Shown in pieces: positions 23,945 through 35,096 of a DNA stretch of 64,000 bases. The DNA lies in NCBI RefSeq assembly GCF_904849725.1, contig NC_058520.1, positions 396,503,993 to 396,567,992 of the forward strand, written 5' to 3'. The notes below the pieces were generated by a model. That model searched no databases, was not told where the DNA came from, and was given only the letters and a program-made list of their open reading frames with translations. The position numbers and the translations under genes were made by a program. How positions within the stretch are numbered: the stretch's first letter is position 1; each line of letters begins with the position of its first letter. Source of the stretch: Hordeum vulgare subsp. vulgare (taxonomy: Eukaryota; Streptophyta; Magnoliopsida; Poales; Poaceae).

Positions 23945-24478
23945 TGTCGTGGGTATAAGTCTGACAGTAGATGTGTAGGGTACGAAAGGATGGGCAGAGC
24001 CTTAGCTACGGCGAGGTTGTATGAGTTCAGGCCCCTGTGCGGTGGAGGTAAAAGCCCTACGTCTCAGTGCTCTTGGGAGCTTAGTGTCGAGTGGAATATA
24101 GGATTACAGTAAATGCCAACCCCTGCACCAATGGGGAAGGGCGGCTTATATAGAGTGCGCTGCCCTTCACAACGGCCCGGTGGACAGGGGTGGAGTAGTG
24201 GCGAATAAATGCCTACGTTACAGGTAACGTACGCCTTAAATGCTAATAATGGTGTATGAAAACGTATGACCGTTGCCCTCCTGGGAGGTTACGATGTACA
24301 GAGTGGAATTCAGTCGGTACGATAAATATGCTCCGAATGCTCGTCACCGACTGGATGATGGGGGGGGTCCTTAGTTCAGTCGGAACTGTCTAAGGGCCTT
24401 GCCCTCTATGAAGGGTAGTCCTTGGGTAGGACCTATAGGGCAGGCCTATGACCCTACCCTGGGACTATAACCCCATCA
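23945..24478 (-). repeat. Left terminal LTR of the composite (minus orientation)
   Basis: 534 bp, TGTCGTGGG to CCCCATCA. Differs from the inverted right LTR 39699-40230 at about 15 sites by eye. Confidence 0.93.
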
Positions 24479-24663
24479 TTAGTCCCCGAATGGATCGGGG
24501 TTGGAACGACGAAGTGGTGCCTGGAGTACGGATTCGACTGGTATTGATGTGACTTTGGCGTTGTTTGCCTCGATCCATTTTATCCTTTCGACCAATGATC
24601 CGAGCGAATATACCAGTGAAACGAACCGTCAGGGACCAAGTGCTTCCGCGGAATCTTTCGATG

Positions 24664-24878
24664 TGACCGGTCAAACTGACAGCGGCGGATTTTCTGGGAT
24701 CTTCAAATTTCTGGGATGTCGACATCGTTATCGAGTAGTTTCTGCCGCCTCGATTACCGCGCCTTTATCTTCTCCACTAATATCGCAGCAGCCGGTCGGG
24801 GATAAGATTTCGGGGCCAATTGTTAGTGACCCAGTCGGAACCTTATTTAAGCCTCTCTGGCGGGGGTTTGTTGTTGCG
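24664..24878 (+). promoter_or_regulatory. 215-bp promoter-like segment upstream of antisense gene copy B
   Basis: Present only in this copy; copies A and C run from GATG directly to CTGCCC at the same point. It contains a TATA-like box TTATTTAA (24843-24850) about 130 bases before the gene ATG at 24979, in GC-moderate sequence. This is the best candidate for the native promoter of the antisense gene, and its loss in the other two copies would silence them. Confidence 0.6.
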
Positions 24879-24978
24879 CTGCCCTTGTTAGTCGCACTCG
24901 CCTCGCTTCTCCCGTAGCTCCCTGCGTGTTCCAAGCCTCCTCCTTCCTCTCCTCCTTTGCGGATCTGCTGCCTTCACC

Positions 24979-27955
24979 ATGACGAAGGGGCAGACGAGCA
25001 AGCTCGAGTCGCAGAAGAAGAAGAAGGCGGCGGCTCCTGCTTAGCGACGACAGCGAGCACTACCGGCGGGTTGGATCCACGGGGATTTCCTCCTCTCGAC
25101 GGTGACGGCGGATGACCTGCTGGAGCTGGTGGAGCAAGGCATGATTGCCAACAAGTCGTGGAGGCTGCCGACGGAGGGCGAGACGGAGCCGGCGCCGCAG
25201 GAGGGAGAGCGCGTCTTGCTGCTCAGCCACGTGTACAGGGGCTTCTCCTTGCCTCCGCACCCCTTCTTTAGAGGTATTATGAACCACTTCGGGGCGCAGC
25301 TCCATCATTTTCCTCCCAACGCGATAGCCCATCTCGCCGCATTCGTCACTCCGTGCGAGTGCTTTATTGGATGTCCCCCCATTCGGGGCTCTTTAAGTAC
25401 ATCTTCTCCGCTAGGTATCAGACAGTCAAAAAGCTTAGCCAGTCGGACGATAAAACCCATCTCCTCCAGCTCTGCGGGGGCTTTGGTTTCCAAAAGAAAA
25501 CAAAGAGTAGCTACCCCCCTCTCCAGCTGTCCGAGTCAGTTAGGAACTGGCAGTCGATCTGGTTCTAGTGCCGGGACATAGCTTGTCCGAATGCCGCGAC
25601 TGGGTTGCCGCCCTTTAGCCTAGATCGTCCGGCCCCTCCCAGGCACTTGCGCACTCAAAGTTGGAAAAGATCCAGATCCAACCTCTGGTCGACGCGCTGA
25701 TAGCTGTCGTCCGCAAGGGAGTCACCGACACAGATTTGCTGGAGACTTTTCTCGGTCGGCGCATCCAGCCGCTGCAAGGCGGACACCAGGCCATGTGGCA
25801 CTACGTGGGGCCCGAGGATTCCACTCAGACTCATCCAGAGTGCGTGACCGGGGAGACCGTGACAGCGTGGGTCCGCGGCATTAGAGGCGCATGTGACAAC
25901 CCCCAAGGAGCCCGGCGAGTGAGGCCCTTCCGCGCCGACAATCCTCCTTCGAATGAGCTGAGTGCATCTTGTTGAATGCCTTCAATCTTCTTAGATCTAT
26001 CGCTTTTCTTGTGTCGCCGCCTGGTGTCTGACGTTGTCGACTGTATTTTGTGCAGGAGTGGACCAACTGGCACTCTCCTGTCTCGAATGGGAATCCCGCT
26101 AAGGAAGAGGAGGGCAGCCAGGAGGGCAGCGTGGATAGCGCCTAGTACTTCTCAGATAGTGGGGAAATGGAGGAGGAGTCTGGAGAGGAGGAGGGCGAGG
26201 TTGGGGAGCACAGCTCGCCACCTCCACCATCAGAGCCTCGAACTAAGCGCCGTCACGAACCCGCGGCTCCGCCGGCTCCTCCAGCAGCTCTGAGTGCTCC
26301 GCGTGCTTCTCCCGTGGCGCCGAGTGCTCCGCCAGCTCCTCCTGTGGCTCCGAGTGCTCGGAGCGTGAAGAGGACCAGGGACGCTGCTGCCAAGCCCACG
26401 GACCAACCGTCCAAGGTGGTCAAACCGAGTGGGTCCAAGCCTCGGAAAGCTTTTCCTCGGATGAGGATTGCTGCTCCAGTTGCCTCAGCGTAAGTGTCTT
26501 GTTCTCCCATCTTCTTTCAGTATTTGATTGAACTCATGCTTATCGGTCGAGTGGATTTTACTCAACAGAGCTACTACCTCCGCCACCTCTCTGCCGCGCC
26601 AGGACGATGATCCCATGGATACGGATAATGCTGCCATATCCCAGCAAGGTACATTGTGACGACTCCGAGAGTTTGCATTATTGTCTCGCGAGTGCTGCCT
26701 TTGATCTTGCCCTTTTTCTGTAACCTCATGTTGTTCAGTCGGGCTTCCTTCGGAGGTGATTCATCTAGAGGAGGACGACCAAAGGGGATCAGGGCCAACT
26801 TTGGCGCCTGTCCTTGAGGTTGTTCCATCTGCTGCTGCTCCCACCACGGACGCGCCGCCGACCGAGACGACGCCTTCGACTGAGGCGGTGCCCCTCGCGG
26901 CGGAACCGACTGGAGCGGGACTTGGGATGCCCAAGGAGTCTACTGTCGTGCCAGGTCCGTCGACCGTCCAGTATGACACCCGACACCTCCCGGAAGACCA
27001 AGTGAGAGCCGCCAAGGAGCCCATGGTGCAAGTGGAGTTGATGGTGTGTGATGCCAAGGGAGCGTACGACTCCATCGCGTCTTTGTACAAGAGAAGCTTG
27101 GAGCTCCGGGACGATATCCGAGTAAGTGCGCTAGTAAGTGTTTACTTTCCTCTTGTAACCCACTCGGGTTTTAAGTGATATACTCGGATACAGTAGGATT
27201 ATTTTGCAGTGGGATCACTCTGAGTGAACCCAGTGGGTGTAGTCCCCGAGACTTCTGTCGAGTGCTTGCACCGGCAGTTGTCTTTATATACATTTTCAGT
27301 TATCTGAGCAGATCAGAGCTGGTCTGCCCGAATATTACCAGTGGGGGCAGTCGGAGTACATCCAGTGGATGTAGTCCCCGAGAGTAGTGTTACTCAGGTC
27401 GGGTAATAGCATTCTCGTAGATTTGTCTGTTTGTCATGCAGCTCAATAGGGCCTGCCTGTTTGAGCTTCATGCCACTGGGGTCACTCTTAGTGAACTCAC
27501 TGGGTGTAGTCCCCGAGACCGCTGTCGAGTGCTTGCATCGGCAGGGGTCTGAAGAACTTTGAGCTTTGTTTGTTTTCCTTGTTGAATGTGTCTGAGCTTC
27601 CCTTTGCGCTGATTTGGTAGAAGACTTGCGAAATGGGATCCGCGTACAATACTGTGAAGGCTGAAAAGGTTCAGCTTGCTGCAGAATTGGAGGCGGCTGT
27701 GAATGACTTGGCTGGTGTGAAGGGGGCTCTTGCTGACCGAGTGAAGTCTTTGGAGGAGTCCCGAGAGACCAACAAGGCATTGGTGGCCGAAATTGAGAAA
27801 ATGGGCAAGCAAAGAACTGAACTAATGGGTCAGATGAAGGTGATGAACCGTCGATGCATTTCGCAAGAGAAGTATGTCAACGACTAGGCAAGGAATATGA
27901 TTGCACTGCTCGGTGGTAAGCTTTTTGCCGAGTGCTTCTTGACTTTGTAATTCAT
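24979..27955 (+). pseudogene. Antisense intron-containing gene, copy B, 3'-truncated
   Basis: Starts MTKGQTSKLES at 24979. Exons by homology with copy A: 24979-25957, 26056-26489, then AGCT-starting exon 3 near 26570, exon 4 ending DDIR near 27122, and exon 5 from about 27622 (after GGTAG). The gene ends at the composite junction inside intron 5, so exon 6 is absent. Damage: TAG at codon 22 (about 25044), a C-tract of six instead of seven (frameshift near 25375), loss of the intron 1 donor (GT to CT at 25958), TAG in exon 2 near 26143 and TAG near 27885. The frame of exon 4 is intact here, unlike copy A. This copy retains the upstream TATTTAA segment. Confidence 0.78.
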
Positions 27956-28009
27956 TCTGCCCATCCTTTCGTACCCTACACATCTACTGTCAGACTTATA
28001 CCCACGACA
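27956..28009 (+). repeat. Junction and 54-bp remnant of a 5' LTR
   Basis: TCTGC (27956-27960) belongs both to intron 5 of the antisense gene (copy C reads ATTCTGCGC) and to the LTR (GCTCTGCCC). From there the sequence is the last 54 bases of the family LTR ending CCCACGACA, directly followed by the primer site. About 480 bases of this LTR, including its TATA box, are missing. Confidence 0.9.
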
Positions 28010-28031
28010 GTTGGCGCCCACCATTGGGCAG
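28010..28031 (+). other. Primer binding site of the plus-strand half of the composite
   Basis: GTTGGCGCCCACC follows the LTR remnant as in element A, but the next bases are ATTGGG instead of GTGGGG, a likely weakening of tRNA pairing. Confidence 0.8.
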
Positions 28032-28076
28032 GCGTCTAAGCGACTTCCGGCGAGTTTGCAGCTTCATCTTTTCATC

Positions 28077-28646
28077 ATGTCGTCCGGCGGAGATTTATGC
28101 ATGGGTCGGGAGATCCTCTTCGGCGCACTCTCCTTCATCGTCGATGATTTGGCATGGCTTCGGGATGCGTCTCTCGACGTCGAGGCACTCCCCAGTCGCG
28201 GGGCTACGCACTTCCGGGCCGGTGCCCGCGGCGTCCTTCTTCTCCAGCAGTCGGCCCCGGTGTCGACCTTCGCCCCCGTCACGTGCCGCAACAAGCGGTC
28301 CCGCCGTCCGCGGCTCCAGCGTTGGGTGCGACACGCCCAGGCGTGCCAGAATGCGTCCTCTCAAGTGGCGGTCCTCGAGTCGGTTGTGGTCGCGCCGCCG
28401 TCCCAGTGCTTGGACTCAGTTCTAACTGAGTTACATTCCGAGTACTTGGGTCGTGGGCCTGCAGCCGAAGTTCTGATGGCAAATTCCCATGAAAGTCCCC
28501 ACCGGACTGGCCGGAACGAGCAGAGGTCGGCGAATCGTCCGGCGCTCGCCGTCAACACCACTGTTCTGCCAGTCGACGCTCTCGTCAGAGCAACGTCGAG
28601 GTGTTCCGTACACCCGTCCTCAACCTGGCTGCCGCTGCCAAGATAG
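28077..28646 (+). CDS. Upstream gag N-terminal frame, composite copy
   Basis: ATG at 28077 (MSSGGDLCMGREIL), open for about 190 codons to a stop at 28646, overlapping the main gag frame (from 28601) in another frame. Unlike the copy at 21906-22475 it has no internal stop. The two copies share the start, the length and the frame offset, which argues for a conserved arrangement. Confidence 0.6.
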   Translation: MSSGGDLCMGREILFGALSFIVDDLAWLRDASLDVEALPSRGATHFRAGARGVLLLQQSAPVSTFAPVTCRNKRSRRPRLQRWVRHAQACQNASSQVAVLESVVVAPPSQCLDSVLTELHSEYLGRGPAAEVLMANSHESPHRTGRNEQRSANRPALAVNTTVLPVDALVRATSRCSVHPSSTWLPLPR

Positions 28647-30060
28647 CCGATTCCCTCCAACTGACTGATTCGGAGGCTGGTAGAGGGATCGAGCAGATCC
28701 GTGCCCTGTTGCACATGGCGCAGCAGCAGAATTCGGCGGTCTCCCAGTCGCACAACAGGATCCACAACAGTTCTGTTCACGCGAACAAGCATCGGTCGGT
28801 TTACAGCCCCCACTCTCATCAGCGACGCAGAGGGGGCAGCCATTCCACGAATCCCGAAGATCGTCGCCGTTCACGCACCCCTCCGCAGGGTGGGCCTTAC
28901 GGGCCCCGACATCATGATGATCGGCGTTCAGTCGGTGGCACGTATGATCCAAGGCCCGACGCAAGAGGGTACATCGCCAGAGGAAGGTCGACAGGAGTCG
29001 AGCCCACCGTGATGGTCACGATAGAGACCGTCCGAGTGGAAGCAGGACCATCGTCTCTCGCCCCGAGTGCTTCAGTCGGGCCATCCGTTCAGCTGACATC
29101 CCTCCCAACTTCCGATTGGCGACGGGGATCAGCAAGTTCATAGGAGAATCCAAGCTAGAAACATGGCTGGACGGCTATCGAGTGGTGGTCCAGATCGGTG
29201 GCGGAGATGACCAGGTCGCCATGAAACATCTCCCCCTGATGCTCGACGGCTCGGCACGAGCGTGGCTGAATCAGTTGGCTCCATCAAGCATCTACAGCTG
29301 GGCAGATCTGTTCCGAGTGTTCATCAGGACCTTCGAGGGCACGTGCAAACGCCCTGCTAGTCTCGTGGAGCTCCAGCACTGTGTCCAGAAGCAGAATGAG
29401 CCCCTGCATGATTTCATCCAGCGCTGGACGACCCTCTACGACACGGTGGAGAACGTCACAGAGCATCAAGCAGTCTGCGCATTCAAGGCACGCGTGCGGT
29501 ACAGAGATCTGTACCTGAAGTTCGGTCGGACAGGCGACATCTCCATGAGCAAGATGATGGAGATAGCCGCAAGCTATGCAAATGGCGAAGAAGAGGACCG
29601 CATACGTAGAGGCAAGCACAAGGCAGTCGCCAACGGAGATGGGAACAGCAATCGGAAGCAAAAGCAGAAAGCTCCGTCCACTCCGCAGGCACAGGCAGCT
29701 GCCGTTACAAATGTCAAGTTCATGGGCAAGGGGAAAGCTCAGTACACCCCCAAGAAGGAGCAGTTCGGGAACTCCATCCTGGATCAGCCATGTCCAATCC
29801 ACACGAAGATGGATGAAGAAGGCAACGCCATATTCCCGAAGCACACCACTCGGCAATGTCGCCTCCTGATCCAAGGGTTCGTCGAAGGGCAGCCGAGTGA
29901 AAAGGACAACGAGCAGGATGATGAGGACAAGGAGGATCCGTTCCCCCAAGTCCATACAACATTGATGATTTTTGCTAACGTGGAAAGCAAGAGTCGACTG
30001 AAGCTGGTGAACAGGGAGGTGAACATGGCCACCCCGACCAACCCCACGTTCCTCAAATGA
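28601..30060 (+). pseudogene. gag of the composite's plus-strand half
   Basis: Homologous to 19828-21951. The first part (28601-about 28980) leaves frame because one C is lost near 28980 relative to element A. The gag core then reads from about 29116 (ISKFIGESKLETWLDGYR, RAWLNQLAPSSIYSW) to a TGA at 30058, where element A has Trp in FLKWSQTAI. Product in an intact copy: the capsid/nucleocapsid precursor. Confidence 0.85.
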
Positions 30061-30739
30061 TCTCAGACTGCGATCACCTTTGATCAGTCGGATCATCTGG
30101 CACACGTGCCCACCCCGGGGAGGCAGGCTCTGGTAGTTGACTCGGTGGTGGAAGGAGTCCGACTGCGCAAAGTCCTCATGGATGGCGGCAGCGGCTTGAA
30201 CATCATGTACGCTGACACTCTCAAGGGGATGGGCATTCCGATGTCCAAACTTAGCGAGAGCAGCATGCAGTTCCACGGAGTCGTCCCAGTACGAAAGGCC
30301 AAGTCACTCGGCCAGATCGCGTTGGACGTCGTTTTCGGCTCCGACAAGAACTTCCGCAAGGAAAAGCTGACATTCGAGGTGGTGGACTTCCAGAGTGCAT
30401 ACCATGCAATTCTGGGCCATCCGACGTATGCACGTTTCATGTTACGTGTATTTGAAGCTGAAGATGCCGGGTCCCAAAGGTGTGATGACCATCACAGGCA
30501 ATCGGTAGTGGGCCGAAGAGTGTCTACAGCAGGGGTCGCGGATTACCGATCAGCAGATGGCTATCCTCGAGCTGGATGAGTACAAGAAGACGGCCGACCC
30601 CGCTGACTTGATTTGTTCGAAGAAGCCAACTTCGGAGTCCACATTCCAGTCGGCGGGCGACACGAAGAAAGTCAGCATCCACCCGACGGACGACACCGCC
30701 GCCCCGACGAACATCTCCACCACCCTTGATCCAAAATAG
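30061..30739 (+). pseudogene. Protease region of the composite copy
   Basis: Contains the DGGSGLNIMYADTL protease motif (30182-30223). An 11-bp deletion between CATG repeats near 30442 and an extra stretch of roughly 27 bases near 30525 shift the frame. It ends with TAG at 30737-30739 just before EAELIQFLREN of RT, the same place as in element A. Confidence 0.82.
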
Positions 30740-31850
30740 GAAGCCGAGCTCATCCAATTCCTCCGTGAGAACTGGGACATTTTCGCATGGAAGCCCGCTG
30801 ACATGCCAGGTGTACCCAGGGAGTTGGCTGAGCACCGACTGCATGTGGATCCTACCGCTCGGCCCGTCCGAGAACGCCTGCGTCGGTCCGCCGTGCACAA
30901 AAGGAAGGCAATCAGAGAGGAGGTGGCAAAACTTTTGGCTCCGAGTGGCTCGCCAATGTTGTCATGGTGTCCAAGAAGGACAAGTCCCTCCGTATGTGCA
31001 TCGACTTCAAGCATCTCAATAAGGTCTGCTTGAAAGATCATTTCCCGCTCCCCCGCATTGATCAAATTGTCGATTCGACTGCGGGTTGCGAGCGTTTATC
31101 ATTCCTTGATTCCTATTCGGGCTATCATCAGATCCGTCTGTATGGTCCGGATGAATTAAAAACAGCCTTCATCACCCCATTCGGGTGTTTCTGCTACATC
31201 ACTATGCCATTCGGTTTGAAGAATGCATGAGCAACTTTTATGCGCATGATCCAGAAATGCCTCCTTGACCAGATCAGTCGAAATGTGGAGGCATATATGG
31301 ACGATATCGTAGTCAAGTCACGCAAAGGTTCCGACCTGCTGACTGACTTGGCAAAACATTCGCTAACCTTCATAGGTACGATATCAAGCTCAACCCTGCC
31401 AAGTGTTCATTCGGTGTTTCCAGCGGAAAGTTACTCGGTTTCTTCGTTTCCGAACGAGGAATCGATGTCAACCCCGAAAAGATCGGGACGATCGTCCGAA
31501 TGGAGCGGCCGGTCAGAATACATGATGTTCAAAGGCTCACAGGTTGCCTAGCGGCTTTGAGCAGGTTTATCGCTCGACTCGGCGAGAAGGCGTTACCTCT
31601 GTACCGACTCCTGAAGAAATCAGATACTTTCGAGTGGACAGACGAAGCCCAGATTGCATTCGACGACCTCAAAGCCCTGATTTCCACCCAGGCGGTTCTT
31701 ACTGCCCCGCTCAGTAAAAACCCCTTCTTCTGTACATCGCGGCTACAAATCATGTCGTCAGCACTGTTCTCACAGTCGAATGTGAAGAAGAAGACAAAGC
31801 GTACAAGGTTCAGCGGCCAGTATATTATGTCTTCGAAGTCCTGACTCCTT
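30740..31850 (+). pseudogene. Reverse transcriptase of the composite copy
   Basis: RT motifs survive in pieces: DKSLRMCIDFKHLNK (from 30964), FGLKNA then TGA at 31228 where element A has Gly, and the active site EAYMDDIVV (31287-31313). A deletion of about 29 bases near 30940 (after KLLA) and small indels around 31360-31480 break the frame, which resumes at 31500 (PVRIHDVQRLTG). It is more damaged than the RT of element A. Confidence 0.85.
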
Positions 31851-31897
31851 CCAAGCAGAGGTATCCCCATTATCAAAAGCTTATTTATGGGATCTAC

Positions 31898-33543
31898 ATG
31901 ACTGCAAAGAAGGTGGCTCACTATTTCCAAGACCACTCGGTGTTTGTCGTTTCTAATGCTCCGTTGTCGGAAATCCTCCACAATCGAGATGCATCAGGCC
32001 GAGTGGCGGAATGGGCTATAGAGATGTTATACTGTGATATCAAGTTTGAAGCCAAGAAGGCTATAAAGTCTCAAGCTCCGGCTGACTTCATAGCAGAATG
32101 GGAGAACAACAGCAACCGACTCACATCTACTCGGCTCATTGGACTATGTTCTTCGATGGGTCCAAGATGCTGAATGGCTCCGGCGCTGGCGTAGTGATCA
32201 TATCGCCAAAAGGTGATAAGCTTAAGTATGTGTTGCAGATACATTTTGATTCTTCCAACAATGAGGCAGAGTATGAAGCTCTCCTTTACGGATTGCGTAT
32301 GGCCAGCACACTCGGCGTCCGTCGCCTGATGGTCTATGGCGATTCAGCTTTGGTGGTTAATCAAGTGATGAAGGAATGGGATGTCAGGAACCCCACCATG
32401 ACTGCATACTGCAACGCAGTAAGGAAGCTCGAGAAGAAGTTTGAAGGTTTGGAACTTCACCATGTTCCGCCACTGAAGAACCAAGCAGCTGATGAGTTGG
32501 CAAAACTCGGATCCACTCGGAGACCAGTCCTGAGTGATGTCTGCCCCGAGAACCTACATCTCCCTTCGGTGAAAGAAGATCCTTTTACAGAGGAACCGGT
32601 ACAACCGAAGAGTTCAACAGATCCGACTGAAGTCGAGGTCCCCGCTGTGGTTGATTTAATCATGGAGATTCTTGCTACCATCCCTGATTGGACTGTGTCG
32701 TTCATTGCATACATCCTGAGGCAAGAATTACCAAAGGACGAAGTCCAAGCGAGGCAGATCGTCCGCAGGTCGAAGTCCTTCACCGTCATTGATGGCCAGT
32801 TGTACAAGGAAAGTTTTTCAGGAGTCCTTCAGCGATGCATCTCCCGTGAGGAGGGACAGTTAATCCTCGAAGAAATTCACTCGGGAACTTGCGGCTATCA
32901 TGCCTCCTCAAGAGCAATCGTCGCCAAAGCATTCAGAGTTGGCTTCTTCTGGTTGCAGGCGAATGAAATGGCAAAGGATATGGTCGACCGATGCAAAGGC
33001 TGTCAGTTCTATTCGAACAAGTCCCACAAGCCAACGTCTGCGCTGAAGACAATCCCTCTTGTTTGGCCGTTCGCAGTGTGGGGATTAGATACAGTCGGTC
33101 CATTCAGAACTGGCCAAGGGGGATTCACTCATCTGTTGGTGGCAGTCGACAAGTTCAGCAAGTGGATTGAAGCCAAGCCCATCAAGAAGCTCGACGCCCT
33201 TACGACCATCAAATTTGTCACAGACATCATCTCCAGATTCGGAGTCCCGCACAACATAATCACTGACAATGGCACAAACTTTGACTCGGACAGATTCAAA
33301 GGTTTTTGCATAGGCCAAGGTATCCGAGTGGATTTTGCATCTGTGGCGCACCGTCAAACCAACGGGCAAGCAGAGCGGGCGAACAGACTTATTCTTCAAG
33401 GGTTGAAGCCTCGACTCCTGCGAGAAGTTGGACATGCCGCCGGCGCATGGGTCATCGAGCTGCCTTCGGTGTTATGGGGCCTCCGCACAACTCCGAATAG
33501 ATCTACAGGGCGATCCCTGTTCTTCCTCGTTTATGGAGCATAG
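31898..33543 (+). pseudogene. RNase H and integrase of the composite copy
   Basis: The frame from 32098 covers RNase H (MFFDGSKMLNGSGAG, NNEAEYEALLYGL) without the frameshift seen in element A. It continues through the H2C2 domain (HSGTCGYHASS..CKGC) and the integrase core with Asp (GLDTVGPF), Asp (IITDNGTNF) and Glu (NGQAERANR). A TAG at 33541 (VYGA stop AVLPSD) cuts it before the C-terminal region. Upstream, 31898-32097 holds the RT/RNase H connection in another frame. Confidence 0.87.
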
Positions 33544-33921
33544 GCAGTCCTTCCGAGTGACTTGCTTCACAACTCTCCACGAGTCGAACTCTTCTCTGAA
33601 GCCGAAGCGGAGCAGGCTAGGCAAGACGGAGTGGATCTGCTAGAAGAAGAGCGCGAGATGCCACTGACTCGCTCAACAATTTATCAACAAGATTTGCGGC
33701 GTTTTCACGCGCGGCACGTCAGGAGTCGCACATTCCAAGCAGGTGACCTGGTGCTCCGAGTGGACCAGCAGAGGCCTCACAAGTTGGCTCCCGCCTGGGA
33801 AGGACCCTTCATCATCTCTAAGGTGCTGAACAACGGAGCATATCGACTCTACAACCTCGACAGGGAAACGGACGAGCCGCGAGCATGGAATGGAGATCTC
33901 CTGAAGCGCTTCTACACGTGA
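33544..33921 (+). pseudogene. Integrase C-terminal region of the composite copy
   Basis: In frame with the core beyond the TAG at 33541. Ends LKRFYT at TGA 33919-33921, identical to the end of pol in element A. It includes LVLRVDQQRPHKLAPAWEGPF, the SH3-like/GPY-type C-terminal domain. Confidence 0.85.
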
Positions 33922-34020
33922 CCGCCGACGGAGGCAATGTAAAGAACAAGTATCATTGAAGTAATACAAAGCAGACTGATTTTTTGTAGGTCCAACATTC
34001 TTCCGCGTTTGCAGACTCCG

Positions 34021-35096
34021 GTCTAAAAAACTCTCTCCGAGTGTGCACTAACAGCCGCACTCGGGGACTTAGCTGCGACCCAGAGTCGCCTAAGTAAAAA
34101 AAACTCTCTCCGAGTGTGCACTAACAGCCGCACTCGGGGACTTAGCTGCGACCCGGAGTCGCCAAAGTAAAAAACTCTCTCCGAGTGTGCACTACAAGTC
34201 GCACTCGGGGACTTAGCTGCGATCTAGAATGGCCTAAGTACAAACTCTCTCCGAGTGTGCACTAAAAGTCGCACTCGGGGACTTAGCTGCGACCCAGAGT
34301 CGCCTAAGTAAAAAACTCTCTCCGAGTGTGCGCTAACAGCCGCACTCGGGGACTTAGGTGCGACCCAGAGTTGCCTAAGTAAAAAATTCTCTCCGAGTGT
34401 GCGCTAACAGCTGCACTCGGGGACTTAGCTGCAACCCAGAGTCGCCTAAGTAAAAAACTCTCTCCGAGTGTGCGCTAACAGCCGCACTTGGGGACTTAGC
34501 TGCGACCCAGAGTCGCCTAAGTAAAAAACTCTCTCCGAGTGTGCGCTAACAGCCGCACTCGGGGACTTAGCTGCGACCCAGGGTCGCCTAGGTAAAAAAC
34601 TCTCTCCGAGTGTGCCCTAAAAGCCGCACTCGGGGACTTAGCTGTGACCCAGAGTCGCCTAAGTAAAAAACTCTCCCCGAGTGTGCGCTAACAGCCGCAT
34701 TCGGGGACTTAGCTGCGACCCAGAGTCGCCTAAGTAAAAAACTCTCTCTGAGTGTGCGCTAACAGCCGCACTCGGGGACTTAGCTGCGACTCAGAGTCGC
34801 CTAAGTAAAAAACTCTCTCCGAGTGTGCGCTAACAGCCGCACTCGGGGACTTAGCTGCGACCCAGAGTCGCCTAAGTAAAAAACTCTCTCCGAGTGTGCA
34901 GTAAAAGTCGCACTCGGGGACTTAGCCGTGATTCAGAATCGCCTAAGTACAAAACTCTCTCCGAGTGCGCACCAAAAGCCGCACTCGGGGACTTAGCTGC
35001 GATTCAGAATCGCCTAAGTACAAGACTCGCTCCGAGTGCGCACTAAAAGCCGCACTCGGAGATTTAGCTGCGATCCAGAATTGCCTAAGTAAAAAA
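34021..35096. repeat. 71-bp tandem hairpin array of the composite (about 15 units)
   Basis: ACTCTCTCCGAGTG recurs at 34031, 34104, 34175, 34245, 34316 and onward (period 70-73, varying mainly in an A-run). Each unit holds two inverted-repeat pairs: CCGAGTG with CACTCGG, and CTTAG..GCGAC with GTCGC..CTAAG. Variant units read GCGAT with ATCGC. It lies between the end of pol and the end of the antisense gene. Confidence 0.93.
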
